DNA from: Flavobacteriaceae bacterium | GTDB taxonomy: Bacteria; Bacteroidota; Bacteroidia; Flavobacteriales; Flavobacteriaceae | Assembly (NCBI GenBank): GCA_947371275.1 | Contig: CANBOV010000008.1 | Location: forward strand, 1 to 48,921 | Length of the DNA stretch: 48,921 nt | Reading direction: 5' to 3' | In this document: piece after piece, positions 25,576 to 35,206 of the stretch | Layout of the letters: every line of letters starts with the position of its first letter | How positions within the stretch are numbered: the stretch's first letter is position 1 | Position numbers and translations under genes: made by a program | The notes under the pieces: model-generated | Seen by the model: the letters and a program-made list of their open reading frames with translations, nothing else | Database searches by the model: none | What the model was told of the DNA's origin: nothing

Positions 25576-25646
25576 TGGTCTATGGTGTAATGGTAACACA
25601 ACTGTTTTTGGTGCAGTCTTTCTAGGTTCGAGTCCTAGTAGACCAA
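25576..25646 (+). tRNA. tRNA-Gln (anticodon UUG)
   Basis: The acceptor arm TGGTCTA (25576-25582) pairs with TAGACCA (25639-25645). The D arm is GTGTAATGGTAACAC, the anticodon stem ACTGT/GCAGT encloses TTTTGGT with anticodon TTG, and the T arm is CTAGG-TTCGAGT-CCTAG. The 3' CCA is not encoded. A terminator follows immediately. Confidence 0.95.
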
Positions 25647-25647
25647 C

Positions 25648-25680
25648 AAAAAAAGCCTCTCAATTTGAGAGGCTTTTTTT
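25648..25680. terminator. Terminator after tRNA-Gln
   Basis: AAAAAAAGCCTCTC (25648-25661) pairs with GAGAGGCTTTTTTT (25667-25680) around a five-base loop. It also lies below the converging stress-protein gene, which ends at 25695. Confidence 0.92.
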
Positions 25681-25694
25681 ATGAGTTATTTTTA

Positions 25695-26519
25695 TTATAT
25701 CTTAAAAGTAACTACCGGTTTTTTGGCATGATTTACTAAATCTTCACTTATACTTCCATTAAAAAAGTGCGACAAACCTTTTCTTCCATGAGTACTCATT
25801 CCAATTAAATCTGCGTCTATATGATTAGCAAAGTTTAATACGCCGCTTTCAACATTAACGTCATTATAGATGTGAGTAGTTAATTTGTTGATTTTAAAAT
25901 TTGAAGTAAAATCATTCATGATAACTTCTGCAACATGAGTTGGTTTGAAACTACTAGGTGTGTTGATCATAACCAAGTGTAATTCTGTGTCAAATTTATT
26001 AGCAAAGTCAACTACTTTAGCAAATGGTTTTTTAATTTCATCGCTAAAATCAGAAGCAAAAACAAATTTATTCACGTCAAATTCATCTGCTTCTTTTTTG
26101 ATGATAAGTACAGGAATATCTGAATTTCGAACTACTTTTTCTGCATTAGAACCAATAAACATTTCTTTGAATCCACTAGCTCCGTGCGACCCCATTACAA
26201 TTAAATCAACATCATTTTTTTTGCTAATATTCATAATGCCATCAAATGCTAATTCAAATTGAATGATTTCTGAAACTTTTAAATCAGCCAAGCAATCATC
26301 GTCCATTAAATCTTCTAATTTATTGATTGCTGCATTTTTGAAAAGCATAATTTCTGGTAAATCATGACCGCTTCCTACAGCATCACTACCTTGATGAGGT
26401 AATTCTAACATGTGAAGAAGGAAAATTTCTCCGCCATTTTTTTTAGCAATTTGTGCGGCAACTTTTAATGCGTATCCGGCGTGATCTGAAAAGTCTGTTG
26501 GGACTAAGATTTTTTTCAT
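25695..26519 (-). CDS. Tandem-domain universal stress protein
   Basis: A 274-residue cytosolic protein with two UspA domains (about 1-145 and 150-274). The first starts MKKILVPTDFSDHAGYAL and ends with the ATP-binding pattern VMGSHGASGFKEMFIGSNAE. The second has FVFASDFSDE and GMSTHGRKGLSHFFNGSIS. Both keep the G-x2-G-x9-G type nucleotide loop, so ATP binding is likely in each. Such proteins respond to stress and starvation. The frame is open 23 codons upstream, but MKKILVPTDFS is the family start. It converges with the tRNA-Gln gene and diverges from the rimP operon. Confidence 0.93.
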   Translation of the reverse strand: MKKILVPTDFSDHAGYALKVAAQIAKKNGGEIFLLHMLELPHQGSDAVGSGHDLPEIMLFKNAAINKLEDLMDDDCLADLKVSEIIQFELAFDGIMNISKKNDVDLIVMGSHGASGFKEMFIGSNAEKVVRNSDIPVLIIKKEADEFDVNKFVFASDFSDEIKKPFAKVVDFANKFDTELHLVMINTPSSFKPTHVAEVIMNDFTSNFKINKLTTHIYNDVNVESGVLNFANHIDADLIGMSTHGRKGLSHFFNGSISEDLVNHAKKPVVTFKI

Positions 26520-26594
26520 AATGTAAAAAGTAATTTTTGGATTGTAATTTTTAAACAATAAAGGTATTATTTTTTTTTGATACAGCAATGCTTT

Positions 26595-26623
26595 TTTGAT
26601 TTATAAAAAAATAACTATATTTG
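26595..26623 (+). promoter_or_regulatory. Promoter of the rimP-nusA-infB operon
   Basis: TTTG at 26595-26598, a 17-base spacer and TATATTTG at 26616-26623. The predicted transcript begins near 26628. Confidence 0.82.
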
Positions 26624-26654
26624 CACCGTTATTTAGCATTCAAAAATAAATAAT

Positions 26655-26680
26655 GAGGGAAGCACTGCTTCCCTCTTTTT
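26655..26680 (+). terminator. Leader terminator (attenuator) ahead of rimP
   Basis: GAGGGAAGC (26655-26663), loop ACT, GCTTCCCTC (26667-26675), then five T. It lies between the promoter and the rimP start at 26689, so transcription must read through it to reach the operon. This is the layout of a NusA-responsive attenuator. Confidence 0.8.
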
Positions 26681-26688
26681 ATACAACT

Positions 26689-27156
26689 ATGACATTTAAA
26701 GAGAAAGTTACTCGTTTATTGGTTGAAGGATTGCAATCAAATCCGTTATTGTTTCTCGTAGATTTAACTATTTCAGAGAGTTACAAAATTACAGTGACTT
26801 TGGATGGTGATTTAGGAGTAAATTTACAGGACTGTATCGATATCAGCAGAACTATTGAAAATAATTTAGATCGCGAAGAACAAGATTATTCTTTAGAAGT
26901 AGCTTCAGCAGGTGTTTCAACTCCTTTAAAACTAGTAAGACAATATAAAAAAAATATAGGAAGAACGCTGAAAGTAAAAACAGGAACGGAAACTATAGAA
27001 GCTAAGTTAGATAATGCCACTGAGGAAAGTATAATTCTTTCGTGGACTGCAAGAGAACCAAAAAAAATTGGTAAAGGAAAGGAGACTGTAGAACATAAAC
27101 GCGAAATTCCTTATTCAGAAATAAAAGAAGCAATTGTTATTATAATATTTAATTAA
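26689..27156 (+). CDS. rimP: Ribosome maturation factor RimP
   Basis: A 155-residue factor for 30S subunit assembly. The family signatures [20 protein letters not shown] and [19 protein letters not shown] are present, followed by the C-terminal SH3-like domain. ATG 26689 is chosen. An in-frame ATG at 26653 would add 12 residues encoded by the terminator hairpin and is unlikely. It is the first gene of the conserved rimP-nusA-infB operon; nusA starts eight bases after its stop. Confidence 0.93.
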   Translation: MTFKEKVTRLLVEGLQSNPLLFLVDLTISESYKITVTLDGDLGVNLQDCIDISRTIENNLDREEQDYSLEVASAGVSTPLKLVRQYKKNIGRTLKVKTGTETIEAKLDNATEESIILSWTAREPKKIGKGKETVEHKREIPYSEIKEAIVIIIFN

Positions 27157-27164
27157 AATTTGGC

Positions 27165-28406
27165 ATGGAAAATATTGCATTAATCGAATCATTTTCAGAG
27201 TTTAAAGATGACAAACTTATTGATCGAGTAACGCTTATGGCGATTTTGGAGGATGTGTTTAGAAACGCGTTAAAAAAGAAATACGGTTCTGATGATAATT
27301 TTGATATCATTATCAATCCAGATAAGGGAGATATGGAAATTTGGAGAAGAAGAATCGTTGTCGCTGATGACGATTTGGATTTGGAGAACGAAGAAATTAC
27401 TTTGACGGATGCTCGAAAAATAGAACCCGATTTCGAAATAGGAGAAGAAGTTTCCGAAGAAGTAAAATTGATTGATTTAGGTAGAAGAGCAATCTTGGCT
27501 TTGCGTCAAAATTTAATTTCTAAAATACATGAACACGATAATACCAATCTGTACAAGCAATTTAAAGACTTAATTGGAGAAATTTATACTGCAGAAGTAC
27601 ATCATGTTCGTCCAAGAGTCGTAATTTTGGTCGATGATGAAGGAAATGAAATCGTTTTACCAAAAGAAAAGCAAATTCCATCTGACTTTTTCCGCAAGGG
27701 AGACAATGTAAGAGGGATTATTGAAAGTGTTGAATTGAAAGGTAACAAGCCGCAAATCATCATGTCAAGAACAGCTGATAAGTTTTTGGAAAAATTGTTT
27801 GAACAAGAAATTCCAGAAGTTTTTGATGGTTTAATTATGATTAAAAAAGTAGTAAGGATTCCAGGAGAAAAAGCAAAAGTGGCTGTAGATTCTTACGATG
27901 ATAGAATTGATCCTGTTGGAGCTTGTGTTGGGATGAAAGGTTCGCGTATTCATGGTATTGTTCGTGAATTAGGGAATGAAAACATTGATGTAATTAACTA
28001 TACAAGTAACTTACAATTATACATCACAAGAGCTTTGAGCCCTGCTAAAGTTTCTTCAGTGAAAATTGATGAAGAGAAGAAAAGAGCAGAAGTTTTCTTG
28101 AAATTAGAGGAGGTTTCTAAAGCGATAGGACGAGGAGGACATAATATTAAATTGGCTGGTTTATTAACCGGTTACGAATTAGATGTTATCCGTGAAGGAA
28201 TTACTGCTGAAGAAGACGATGTTGAATTAACTGAGTTCTCTGATGAAATCGACGGATGGGTAATTGATGAATTTGCCAAAATCGGATTAGATACAGCAAG
28301 AAGTATTTTAAATCAAGACGTGGCTGATTTAGTAAGAAGAACAGATTTAGAAGAAGAAACAATTTTAGAAGTAATAAAAATATTGAAAGAAGAGTTTGAA
28401 GACTAA
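27165..28406 (+). CDS. nusA: Transcription termination/antitermination factor NusA
   Basis: A 413-residue RNA polymerase-binding factor that promotes pausing, termination and antitermination. Visible parts are the N-terminal polymerase-binding domain (about 1-130), an S1 domain (YTAEVHHVRPRVVILVDDEG onward), and two KH domains, the first with CVGMKGSRIHGIVRELGNE and the second with KAIGRGGHNIKLAGLLTGYE. A short acidic C-terminal region follows rather than the two full repeats of E. coli NusA, as is usual outside Proteobacteria. It lies between rimP and infB and may regulate its own operon through the leader terminator. Confidence 0.97.
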   Translation: MENIALIESFSEFKDDKLIDRVTLMAILEDVFRNALKKKYGSDDNFDIIINPDKGDMEIWRRRIVVADDDLDLENEEITLTDARKIEPDFEIGEEVSEEVKLIDLGRRAILALRQNLISKIHEHDNTNLYKQFKDLIGEIYTAEVHHVRPRVVILVDDEGNEIVLPKEKQIPSDFFRKGDNVRGIIESVELKGNKPQIIMSRTADKFLEKLFEQEIPEVFDGLIMIKKVVRIPGEKAKVAVDSYDDRIDPVGACVGMKGSRIHGIVRELGNENIDVINYTSNLQLYITRALSPAKVSSVKIDEEKKRAEVFLKLEEVSKAIGRGGHNIKLAGLLTGYELDVIREGITAEEDDVELTEFSDEIDGWVIDEFAKIGLDTARSILNQDVADLVRRTDLEEETILEVIKILKEEFED

Positions 28407-28443
28407 TTCTTTCGCCCATAATAGATAACATTAAAAAGATTTT

Positions 28444-31221
28444 ATGTCTGAAGGAAATATTAGAATTAATAAAGTTTTAAGGGAATTAAATATTTCTTTG
28501 GAAAGAGCTGTGGATTATCTTAAAGATAAAGGTATTGCTATTGAAGCAAGTCCAAACACAAAAATTTCCGATGATGTGTATAATATTCTTTGTGGTCAAT
28601 TTGCAGGAGACAAAGGAAACAAAGAAGCTTCTAAAGGCGTAAGCGAAGAAATTAAAAAAGAAAAAGAAGCGCTTCGTCTTGAAAGAGAAAAAGAAATTGA
28701 AGATAAGCGTAAACTTGATGAAGAACGTCAGCGATTAGAATTAATCAAAGCAAAAGCAGTAGTGTCCGGACCAAAACAAGTAGGTAAAATCGATTTAGAA
28801 CCTAAAACATCTGCTCCAACTCCATCAGAAACACCAAAAATTGCTTCAGATAAGAAAGATAATGTTATAAAAAAGAAAGAAGAGGTAGAAGTAAAGCCAC
28901 TTGCGGTTAAAGTTGAGAAGCCTGAAAAACTGGAAAAATCAACTCAAGCTCCAGAAGCTCCAACAGCTCCAGCAGATGAAACTATTACAACACAATACCA
29001 AAAACTTTCAGGGGCTACTTTGACAGGTCAAGTAATTGATTTATCTCAATTTAATAAGCCAAAAAAGAAAAAAGAAGAGTTCAAAAAAGAGGCTGGAAAA
29101 CCAGCAACTCCAGGAGCGAATCAAAATGCTGCACAAGCAGCAAACAACGCTAATAAAAATAAACGTAAAAGAATTCCACCAAAACCAGGAGACAAACCTG
29201 CCATCACAAGTGGAGGAAATAATACTCAAGGTGGGGGCACTAATAAATTTGGTAATAAGCCAGGTGGAGGATTCCAAAAAGGAGCTCGTCCTGCAATAGT
29301 TCAAAAAGTTGAGCCTACCGAAGAAGAAGTTAAAAACCAAATCAAAGAAACGCTAGAGCGTCTTCAAGGAAAAGGGAATAAATCTAAAGCGGCCAAATAT
29401 AGAAGGGATAAGCGTGATACACACCGTCAAAGAACGGAAGATGAAATGCAAGCTCTTGAAGAAGGCAGCAAAACCATTAAAGTTACTGAATTTGTTACGG
29501 TAGGTGAGATTGCAACCATGATGGATGTGCCAATTACAAAAGTAATAGGAACTTGTATGTCCTTAGGAATCATGGTGACGATGAACCAACGCCTAGATGC
29601 AGAAACATTATCAATCGTAGCCGACGAATTTGGCTATGAAGTGGAATTCATTACAACTGATTTAGAAGAAAATTTAGAAGTAGTTGAAGACAGACCAGAA
29701 GACTTAGTAACTCGTGCACCTATTGTTACGGTAATGGGTCACGTAGATCACGGTAAGACTTCTTTGCTGGATTATATCCGTAAAGAAAATGTAATCGCAG
29801 GAGAATCTGGTGGAATCACTCAGCACATTGGAGCTTACGCGGTAACACTAGAAGCTGGTCAAAGAATTACATTCCTTGATACACCAGGTCACGAAGCGTT
29901 TACTGCCATGCGTGCACGTGGAGCGCAAGTAACAGATATTGCTATTATTGTAGTAGCGGCCGATGATGACATCATGCCACAAACCAAAGAAGCAATCAGT
30001 CACGCGCAAGCTGCAGGGGTACCAATGATTTTTGCAATCAATAAAATTGATAAGCAAGGTGCTAATCCAGAAAAAATTAAAGAGAAATTAGCTGCAATGA
30101 ATTTACTAGTAGAAGATTGGGGTGGAAAATACCAATCCCATGATATCTCTGCTAAGAAAGGAACTGGAGTTAAAGAACTATTAGAAAAAGTATTGTTGGA
30201 AGCCGAGATTCTTGACTTGAAAGCAAATCCTAATAAACCAGCCGTTGGTACTGTTGTGGAAGCACAATTGGACAAAGGTCGAGGTTATGTATCGACGATC
30301 TTAGTACAATCAGGAACTTTGAAAGTGGGTGATTATGTTCTAGCCGGTAAAAATCATGGTAAGGTAAAAGCCATGCATGATGAAAGAGGTCATAATGTTA
30401 AAGAAGCAGGACCGTCAACACCAATTTCCATTTTAGGATTAGATGGGGCGTCTACTGCCGGTGATAAATTCAACGTATTTGAAGACGAAAGAGAAGCTAA
30501 ACAAATTGCAACTAAACGTCTACAATTAATGCGTGAACAAACGGTGAGAACACAACGTCACATTACCTTGGCAGAAATTGGACGTCGTATCGCTTTAGGT
30601 CAATTTAAAGAATTAAATATTATTCTTAAAGGGGATGTGGATGGTTCAGTAGAAGCGTTATCAAGTGAATTCGCAAAATTATCTACCGAAGAAATCCAAA
30701 TCAATATCATTCATAAAGGAGTAGGAGCGATTACTGAAACCGACGTAATGTTGGCATCAGCATCTGATGCTATTATCATCGGATTTAACGTTCGCCCTGC
30801 GGGTAATGCTCGTCAATTAGCGCAAAAGGAAGAAATAGACATTAGAAGTTATTCGATCATCTATGATGCTATAAACGACTTAAAAGACGCGATGGAAGGC
30901 ATGTTGTCGCCTGAAATGAAAGAAGAAATTACAGGTACCGCAGAAATTAGAGAAATATTTAAAGTATCTAAAGTGGGATCTATTGCAGGATGTATGGTTA
31001 CCGATGGTAAAATATTTAGAAATTCAAAAATACGTTTAATTAGGGATGGCGTTGTAATATTCACAGGTGAATTAGCGACATTAAAACGTTTTAAAGACGA
31101 TGTTAAAGAAGTTTCCAAAGGTTACGACTGCGGTATTCAAATTAAAAACTACAACGAAATTGAACAACTTGATTTAATTGAAGCTTTCCAAGAAGTGGAA
31201 GTAAAGAAGAAATTGAAGTAA
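28444..31221 (+). CDS. infB: Translation initiation factor IF-2
   Basis: A 925-residue GTPase that places initiator tRNA on the 30S subunit. The N-terminal 330 residues are a long, low-complexity, Lys/Glu/Pro-rich arm, typical of Bacteroidota IF-2. The GTPase domain has G1 [13 protein letters not shown], the switch [10 protein letters not shown] and G4 INKID. The C-terminal beta-barrel and the fMet-tRNA-binding domain follow ([20 protein letters not shown]). It ends the rimP-nusA-infB operon and is followed by a strong terminator. Confidence 0.98.
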   Translation: MSEGNIRINKVLRELNISLERAVDYLKDKGIAIEASPNTKISDDVYNILCGQFAGDKGNKEASKGVSEEIKKEKEALRLEREKEIEDKRKLDEERQRLELIKAKAVVSGPKQVGKIDLEPKTSAPTPSETPKIASDKKDNVIKKKEEVEVKPLAVKVEKPEKLEKSTQAPEAPTAPADETITTQYQKLSGATLTGQVIDLSQFNKPKKKKEEFKKEAGKPATPGANQNAAQAANNANKNKRKRIPPKPGDKPAITSGGNNTQGGGTNKFGNKPGGGFQKGARPAIVQKVEPTEEEVKNQIKETLERLQGKGNKSKAAKYRRDKRDTHRQRTEDEMQALEEGSKTIKVTEFVTVGEIATMMDVPITKVIGTCMSLGIMVTMNQRLDAETLSIVADEFGYEVEFITTDLEENLEVVEDRPEDLVTRAPIVTVMGHVDHGKTSLLDYIRKENVIAGESGGITQHIGAYAVTLEAGQRITFLDTPGHEAFTAMRARGAQVTDIAIIVVAADDDIMPQTKEAISHAQAAGVPMIFAINKIDKQGANPEKIKEKLAAMNLLVEDWGGKYQSHDISAKKGTGVKELLEKVLLEAEILDLKANPNKPAVGTVVEAQLDKGRGYVSTILVQSGTLKVGDYVLAGKNHGKVKAMHDERGHNVKEAGPSTPISILGLDGASTAGDKFNVFEDEREAKQIATKRLQLMREQTVRTQRHITLAEIGRRIALGQFKELNIILKGDVDGSVEALSSEFAKLSTEEIQINIIHKGVGAITETDVMLASASDAIIIGFNVRPAGNARQLAQKEEIDIRSYSIIYDAINDLKDAMEGMLSPEMKEEITGTAEIREIFKVSKVGSIAGCMVTDGKIFRNSKIRLIRDGVVIFTGELATLKRFKDDVKEVSKGYDCGIQIKNYNEIEQLDLIEAFQEVEVKKKLK

Positions 31222-31232
31222 TTAAATTAAAT

Positions 31233-31264
31233 AAAAAAAGCCCCGCAATTTGCGGGGCTTTTTT
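31233..31264 (+). terminator. Terminator after infB
   Basis: GCCCCGCAA (31240-31248) pairs with TTGCGGGGC (31250-31258), flanked by A and T tracts. Nearly the same hairpin recurs at 33784-33814. Confidence 0.9.
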
Positions 31265-31326
31265 GTGCTTTAGTTACTAATTTTAATTCATATAATTCCA
31301 AATCATTTATTTACAAAGATTTATAA

Positions 31327-31334
31327 TATATTTG
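31327..31334 (+). promoter_or_regulatory. -7 element of the P-domain T9SS gene
   Basis: TATATTTG, a perfect TAnnTTTG, about 36 bases before ATG 31370. No TTTG was found at -33. Confidence 0.45.
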
Positions 31335-31369
31335 TTTTGTCGTTAAAAAGCAAAACTACATTCTTTCCC

Positions 31370-33748
31370 ATGAAAAAAATTTACTTTATAATTGCCTTAA
31401 TAGGCTTGTCATTATCTTCAATTTCTCAAACTTTTAACGGCGCAACAGGTCCAATTACAGATAATAACTGTGATGTATCTCATGATTTTCCCGTGACCGT
31501 ATCAGGGGTTGGAATTCTTGGCTCCCCAATGGCGGTTAATGAAATTAAATTTGATATTTCACATACATATGATGCTGATTTGGACATCTATTTAGTAGCT
31601 CCCAATGGTGTAAGTGTTGAGTTGTCAACAGACAATGGCGATAGTTCAGATAATTTTACTAATACGATCATAAGTAACACTGCAACACAATCCATTACAT
31701 CGGGGACTGCACCTTTTACAGGTTCTTATACACCTGAAGGCGACTTAAGTACGTTGTCGGGTATAAATGCAAATGGAATTTGGATTTTGAGAGTTTGTGA
31801 TGATGCCGGTACTGATGTTGGGACGCTTAACAATTGGTCATTATCCTTTAATTCCTTGCTAGATGTGACGCCAGATAATGTTAACTTGTTAGCTCCAAGT
31901 TCATATACAATAAGCCAAAGTGGCTATTTCACCGTTTATGGTCAAATAATTAAAACGGGCTTAACTGATATAACAGTAGCGCAGAATTCTTCAATACAAG
32001 CGTGGGTAGGTTATAGCACAACCAATACCAATCCTGCTACTTGGACATCATGGATTCCCGCCACTTTTAATCAAAATGTCGGGAATAGAGATGAATACAA
32101 AGCTATAATTGGTCCTACCTTAGCGCAAGGGACATATTACTATGCCACAAGATTTAAAATAAGTGGTGGGTATTATTATTATGGAGGTACAAGTGATGGT
32201 TTATGGGACGGTATTACACACAATAGCGGAGTACTAACTGTAAATCCACCGATGGCTCCCGTTAATGATAATTGCGCTGGAGCTATTGCTTTGGTGGTGA
32301 ATCCTGATTATTCATGTGGGATAGTTACACCAGGTTCTGTAATGTCAGCTACGGCATCACCTGTCGATGGTAATTCCTGTGCAGGTGCTGAGGATGATGA
32401 CACTTGGTTTTCATTTGTAGCAACTGCTACTACTCATCGGATTAGTTTGACAAATGTTAGTGGAAATACTACGGATATGTTTCATTCGTTGTGGACAGGC
32501 AATTGTAATAGTTTAAGTTTAGTAGCAGGCTCATGTTCTGATGCCGATGTAAGTAATCCAGCGGGACTTATAGTGGGGCAAACCTACTATTTAAGGGTAA
32601 ATACCGTTATATCAGGTCCAACAACAACGGTATTTAATGTATGTGTCGGAACACTTCCGTTGCCTCCAACTTCTGTAAAGTTAGTTTCTCCTGCTGCGGC
32701 AACAATTGCCCCAGGAGGCAGTGTAACGGTCATTGGACAAATTTTGAAAACTGGGGTTACAGATTTAATTACCGGTCAAACGCCCGGTTTTCAGGGTTGG
32801 ATTGGATACAGTACCTCAAATACGAATCCAAATACTTGGACGAATTGGGCATTGGCTAATTTTAATCTAAAAGTAGCAGGTAGTGATGAATATAAAGCCA
32901 ATTTAGGTGCTCTTTTAGCGCCTGGCACCTATTATTATGTCATAAGATTTCAACAAACAGGAGGGGAATTTTATTATGGAGGTATAAATTCATCTAACAA
33001 TGGAGGTTTTTGGGATGGGTCAACATACCAAAGCGGTTTATTGACTATAAATCAGCCTCAAGTACCATCTAATGATAATTGTATAGGAGCAATTCCCTTA
33101 ACCATTGGAAATGTTTTTAATGATAACGCCGTGACTGGAACTACTTATGGAGCTATAGACAGCGCTTTTGCTGCCATTAATTGTGATGGAACTTTGACAA
33201 ATGTAAACTCTAGTGTTTATTACTCAGTAATAATTCCTCCATCAGGATCAGTTACTATAGAAACAAAAGCTGCGGCTACTAATTCCTTAACAGATACGGT
33301 AATGTTGGCATCAATAGGGAGCTGTGATTCACTTATAGGAATGGCATGCAATAATAATTATACTGGATCTTTTTCGCAGTTAAATATGTTTGGTCAAACT
33401 CCAGGAAGCACCTTGTATATTGCAGTTTATAAGAATGGGAATACACCTCCTGATGTGCTTTATAATCAGTTTAAAATCTCAGCCTATACTGCTGTTTTAG
33501 GAACTGATGTTTTTGATTCTTCAAAGTTTGTATATTTCCCTAATCCGGTCAAAGACTTTTTAAATTTATCAAGCGATACGATAATTTCAAATATTGAAGT
33601 GTTTAATTTGATAGGGCAAAAAGTATGTTCTAATCGATGGGATTCTAATGAAGTAAAAATGGATATGAGTAATTTGCCTAAAGGATTGTATATGGTAAAC
33701 GTAATGTCAAACTTTCAAACTAAAACATTGAAAATAGTTAAAGAATAG
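31370..33748 (+). CDS. Secreted P-domain multidomain protein with T9SS sorting domain
   Basis: A 792-residue secreted protein. A signal peptide (MKKIYFIIALIGLSLSSISQ) is followed by a proprotein-convertase P-domain (about 22-160; AVNEIKFDISHTYDADLDIY and NANGIWILRVCDDAGTDVG). Two homologous modules of about 120 residues come next, each with GYST.NTNP.TW, DEYKA and GTYYY..RF...G..YYGG. They alternate with two modules opening P.NDNC.GAI. The C-terminus is a T9SS type A sorting domain (YFPNPVKDFLNLSS to LKIVKE). No protease domain is present, which is unusual because P-domains normally accompany one. Likely a surface or adhesion protein. An upstream TTG-started frame is not used. Confidence 0.85.
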   Translation: MKKIYFIIALIGLSLSSISQTFNGATGPITDNNCDVSHDFPVTVSGVGILGSPMAVNEIKFDISHTYDADLDIYLVAPNGVSVELSTDNGDSSDNFTNTIISNTATQSITSGTAPFTGSYTPEGDLSTLSGINANGIWILRVCDDAGTDVGTLNNWSLSFNSLLDVTPDNVNLLAPSSYTISQSGYFTVYGQIIKTGLTDITVAQNSSIQAWVGYSTTNTNPATWTSWIPATFNQNVGNRDEYKAIIGPTLAQGTYYYATRFKISGGYYYYGGTSDGLWDGITHNSGVLTVNPPMAPVNDNCAGAIALVVNPDYSCGIVTPGSVMSATASPVDGNSCAGAEDDDTWFSFVATATTHRISLTNVSGNTTDMFHSLWTGNCNSLSLVAGSCSDADVSNPAGLIVGQTYYLRVNTVISGPTTTVFNVCVGTLPLPPTSVKLVSPAAATIAPGGSVTVIGQILKTGVTDLITGQTPGFQGWIGYSTSNTNPNTWTNWALANFNLKVAGSDEYKANLGALLAPGTYYYVIRFQQTGGEFYYGGINSSNNGGFWDGSTYQSGLLTINQPQVPSNDNCIGAIPLTIGNVFNDNAVTGTTYGAIDSAFAAINCDGTLTNVNSSVYYSVIIPPSGSVTIETKAAATNSLTDTVMLASIGSCDSLIGMACNNNYTGSFSQLNMFGQTPGSTLYIAVYKNGNTPPDVLYNQFKISAYTAVLGTDVFDSSKFVYFPNPVKDFLNLSSDTIISNIEVFNLIGQKVCSNRWDSNEVKMDMSNLPKGLYMVNVMSNFQTKTLKIVKE

Positions 33749-33783
33749 TTTTCATTAAGATTGAATACCCAATTCTATTTAAT

Positions 33784-33814
33784 AAAAAAGCCCCGCAATT
33801 TGCGGGTTTTTTTT
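33784..33814 (+). terminator. Terminator after the P-domain gene
   Basis: CCCGCAA (33792-33798) pairs with TTGCGGG (33800-33806), then eight T. The left half matches the infB terminator closely, but the last two bases of the right arm are missing. Confidence 0.82.
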
Positions 33815-33841
33815 AATTTTAGCCACAAATAAGGAAACTTT

Positions 33842-35206
33842 ATGAAAAAATCGATACTTGCTTTTTATATGTTCTTTGTGTTTACAGCATCTGCTCAGGA
33901 CGATAAGGTTCATTTAATTTCTTTGGAAAGCGAAAATAATATAGCTATTGATAGTGGTTTTTATATTGATAGTATATACGATGGTAGACAAGTGAAGGAA
34001 AGTATAGGCACAGTTTATAAGCTTTTTAAGGAGAAGGTCCCGGCCAATTTCAAAAAGCCCTTCATTGATGAACTGCGGTCGTTGTTTACTGTGTTGTATC
34101 CAAAAAATGAAACTAAAAAACCTATTTCTGTGCGGATTAATGAGTTATATATTACCGAAACAAGTGCTAATACTGATACTAGAAGAAAAGAGTTAGCTTC
34201 TGCAACAGTCGTTCTGGATATCATTGAAAAAGGAGTGGACGGAAAAGAATATATTTTAGGGACCTATTTTTCGACAAGAGAAGATACAAAGTCAGATGTA
34301 ACCAAGTTGCACCCGGCATTAATTATTGCTGCTATAAAAAATACTTTTGAGAATTATAGAAATTCCAAACAGGTCTATCAATCACCGATTCCTTTTGACC
34401 AAGAAGAGCCAATTAATATAAAAAATTCCAAAATAACAGAAGGTGTTTATCTTAATTATAAGGATGTTTTTAACCAGCATGCACTAAGTTTGGATAATTA
34501 TAGCATAAACAAATACAAGGAGGGTTTCTGTCTTACAAACAAGCGTACTGGCAGGGTAGAGACGGCATTCTATGGATTTAGTGATGGGCAAAACTTTTAT
34601 ATCAATCTTTTCCAATTTTCGACCGTTCGATATTATTTGAAAACTGAAATAATGAATGACCTCTACTTTATTGATGAAGTGTACGAAAGCAATCTGGATT
34701 TTGGCGGGTATTATGCGACGTATGGAGGAATGATAGGCGGAGCCGGAGGAGCATTGGCCATGAATTTAATGTATAACGGGGACAATTCTTCTGAACTAAA
34801 AAAAATACCTTTAATTCTTGAAAGGTTCAACGGTACGCCGACTTTTCTGTCGGATAAATATATGTTAAGAATACTCGAATCAAATAAAGAATTATTAAAA
34901 GAATATAAAAAAACGCAAAGAACGCCCGTAGATAAAAAGTTCTATTACAAAAGGATGTTTGGTATAAAAAAGGCCCCGCATTTGCGGGGCCTTTTTTATT
35001 TATTAGGTTTAATTAAAAACGCATTTGGATATTTCTTTTTCAAGGCATTTAAGTTTTTTTCAGCCTCAATTCTAGTTTTAAAGTTACCAACCCATACCTT
35101 ATACATGGGGGTGCTGAAAACAATTGTGGCATCCATATCTTTATTTTCCTTTTTAAAATCCGTCAATGTTTTTTTTGAATTTTCACTGTCTCCATTAAAT
35201 ATCTGA
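33842..35206 (+). CDS. Unknown exported protein whose frame runs through its own terminator
   Basis: I do not recognise a family. A signal peptide (MKKSILAFYMFFVFTASAQ) predicts export. The centre contains a Gly-rich segment (GGYYATYGGMIGGAGGALAM) that could insert in a membrane as a glycine zipper. The frame gives 454 residues, but only about the first 373 look like gene-encoded protein. At codons 374-386 it crosses the terminator hairpin at 34964-34999, and the stop codon comes only at 35204-35206, inside the opposing SPOR gene. The last 70 residues are the antisense of that gene and hydrophobic. A +1 shift at 34965 would meet TAA at once. Either the stop has been lost or the message is nonstop. 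Confidence 0.6.
   Translation: MKKSILAFYMFFVFTASAQDDKVHLISLESENNIAIDSGFYIDSIYDGRQVKESIGTVYKLFKEKVPANFKKPFIDELRSLFTVLYPKNETKKPISVRINELYITETSANTDTRRKELASATVVLDIIEKGVDGKEYILGTYFSTREDTKSDVTKLHPALIIAAIKNTFENYRNSKQVYQSPIPFDQEEPINIKNSKITEGVYLNYKDVFNQHALSLDNYSINKYKEGFCLTNKRTGRVETAFYGFSDGQNFYINLFQFSTVRYYLKTEIMNDLYFIDEVYESNLDFGGYYATYGGMIGGAGGALAMNLMYNGDNSSELKKIPLILERFNGTPTFLSDKYMLRILESNKELLKEYKKTQRTPVDKKFYYKRMFGIKKAPHLRGLFYLLGLIKNAFGYFFFKAFKFFSASILVLKLPTHTLYMGVLKTIVASISLFSFLKSVNVFFEFSLSPLNI
34964..34999. terminator. Bidirectional terminator inside the unknown gene's frame
   Basis: AAAAAAGGCCCCGCA (34966-34980) pairs with TGCGGGGCCTTTTTT (34983-34997), with two more A/T pairs outside. It serves the plus-strand gene from 33842 and the minus-strand SPOR gene, whose stop codon lies within its edge. 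Confidence 0.9.

Noticed and set aside
26653..26688. Upstream ATG for RimP or a short leader peptide
   Set aside because: The ATG is next to the terminator stem and the frame simply continues into rimP without a stop, so there is no separate peptide. A longer RimP is not supported by the family.
29041..29340. Long antisense frame within infB with a Phe/Trp-rich product
   Set aside because: It mirrors the low-complexity Lys-rich arm of IF-2, which lacks stops on the other strand. No start signals support it.
28444..29340. Repeats in the IF-2 arm as a possible satellite or CRISPR-like array
   Set aside because: The low complexity is at protein level (Lys/Glu/Pro) and in frame. There are no regular direct repeats with spacers.
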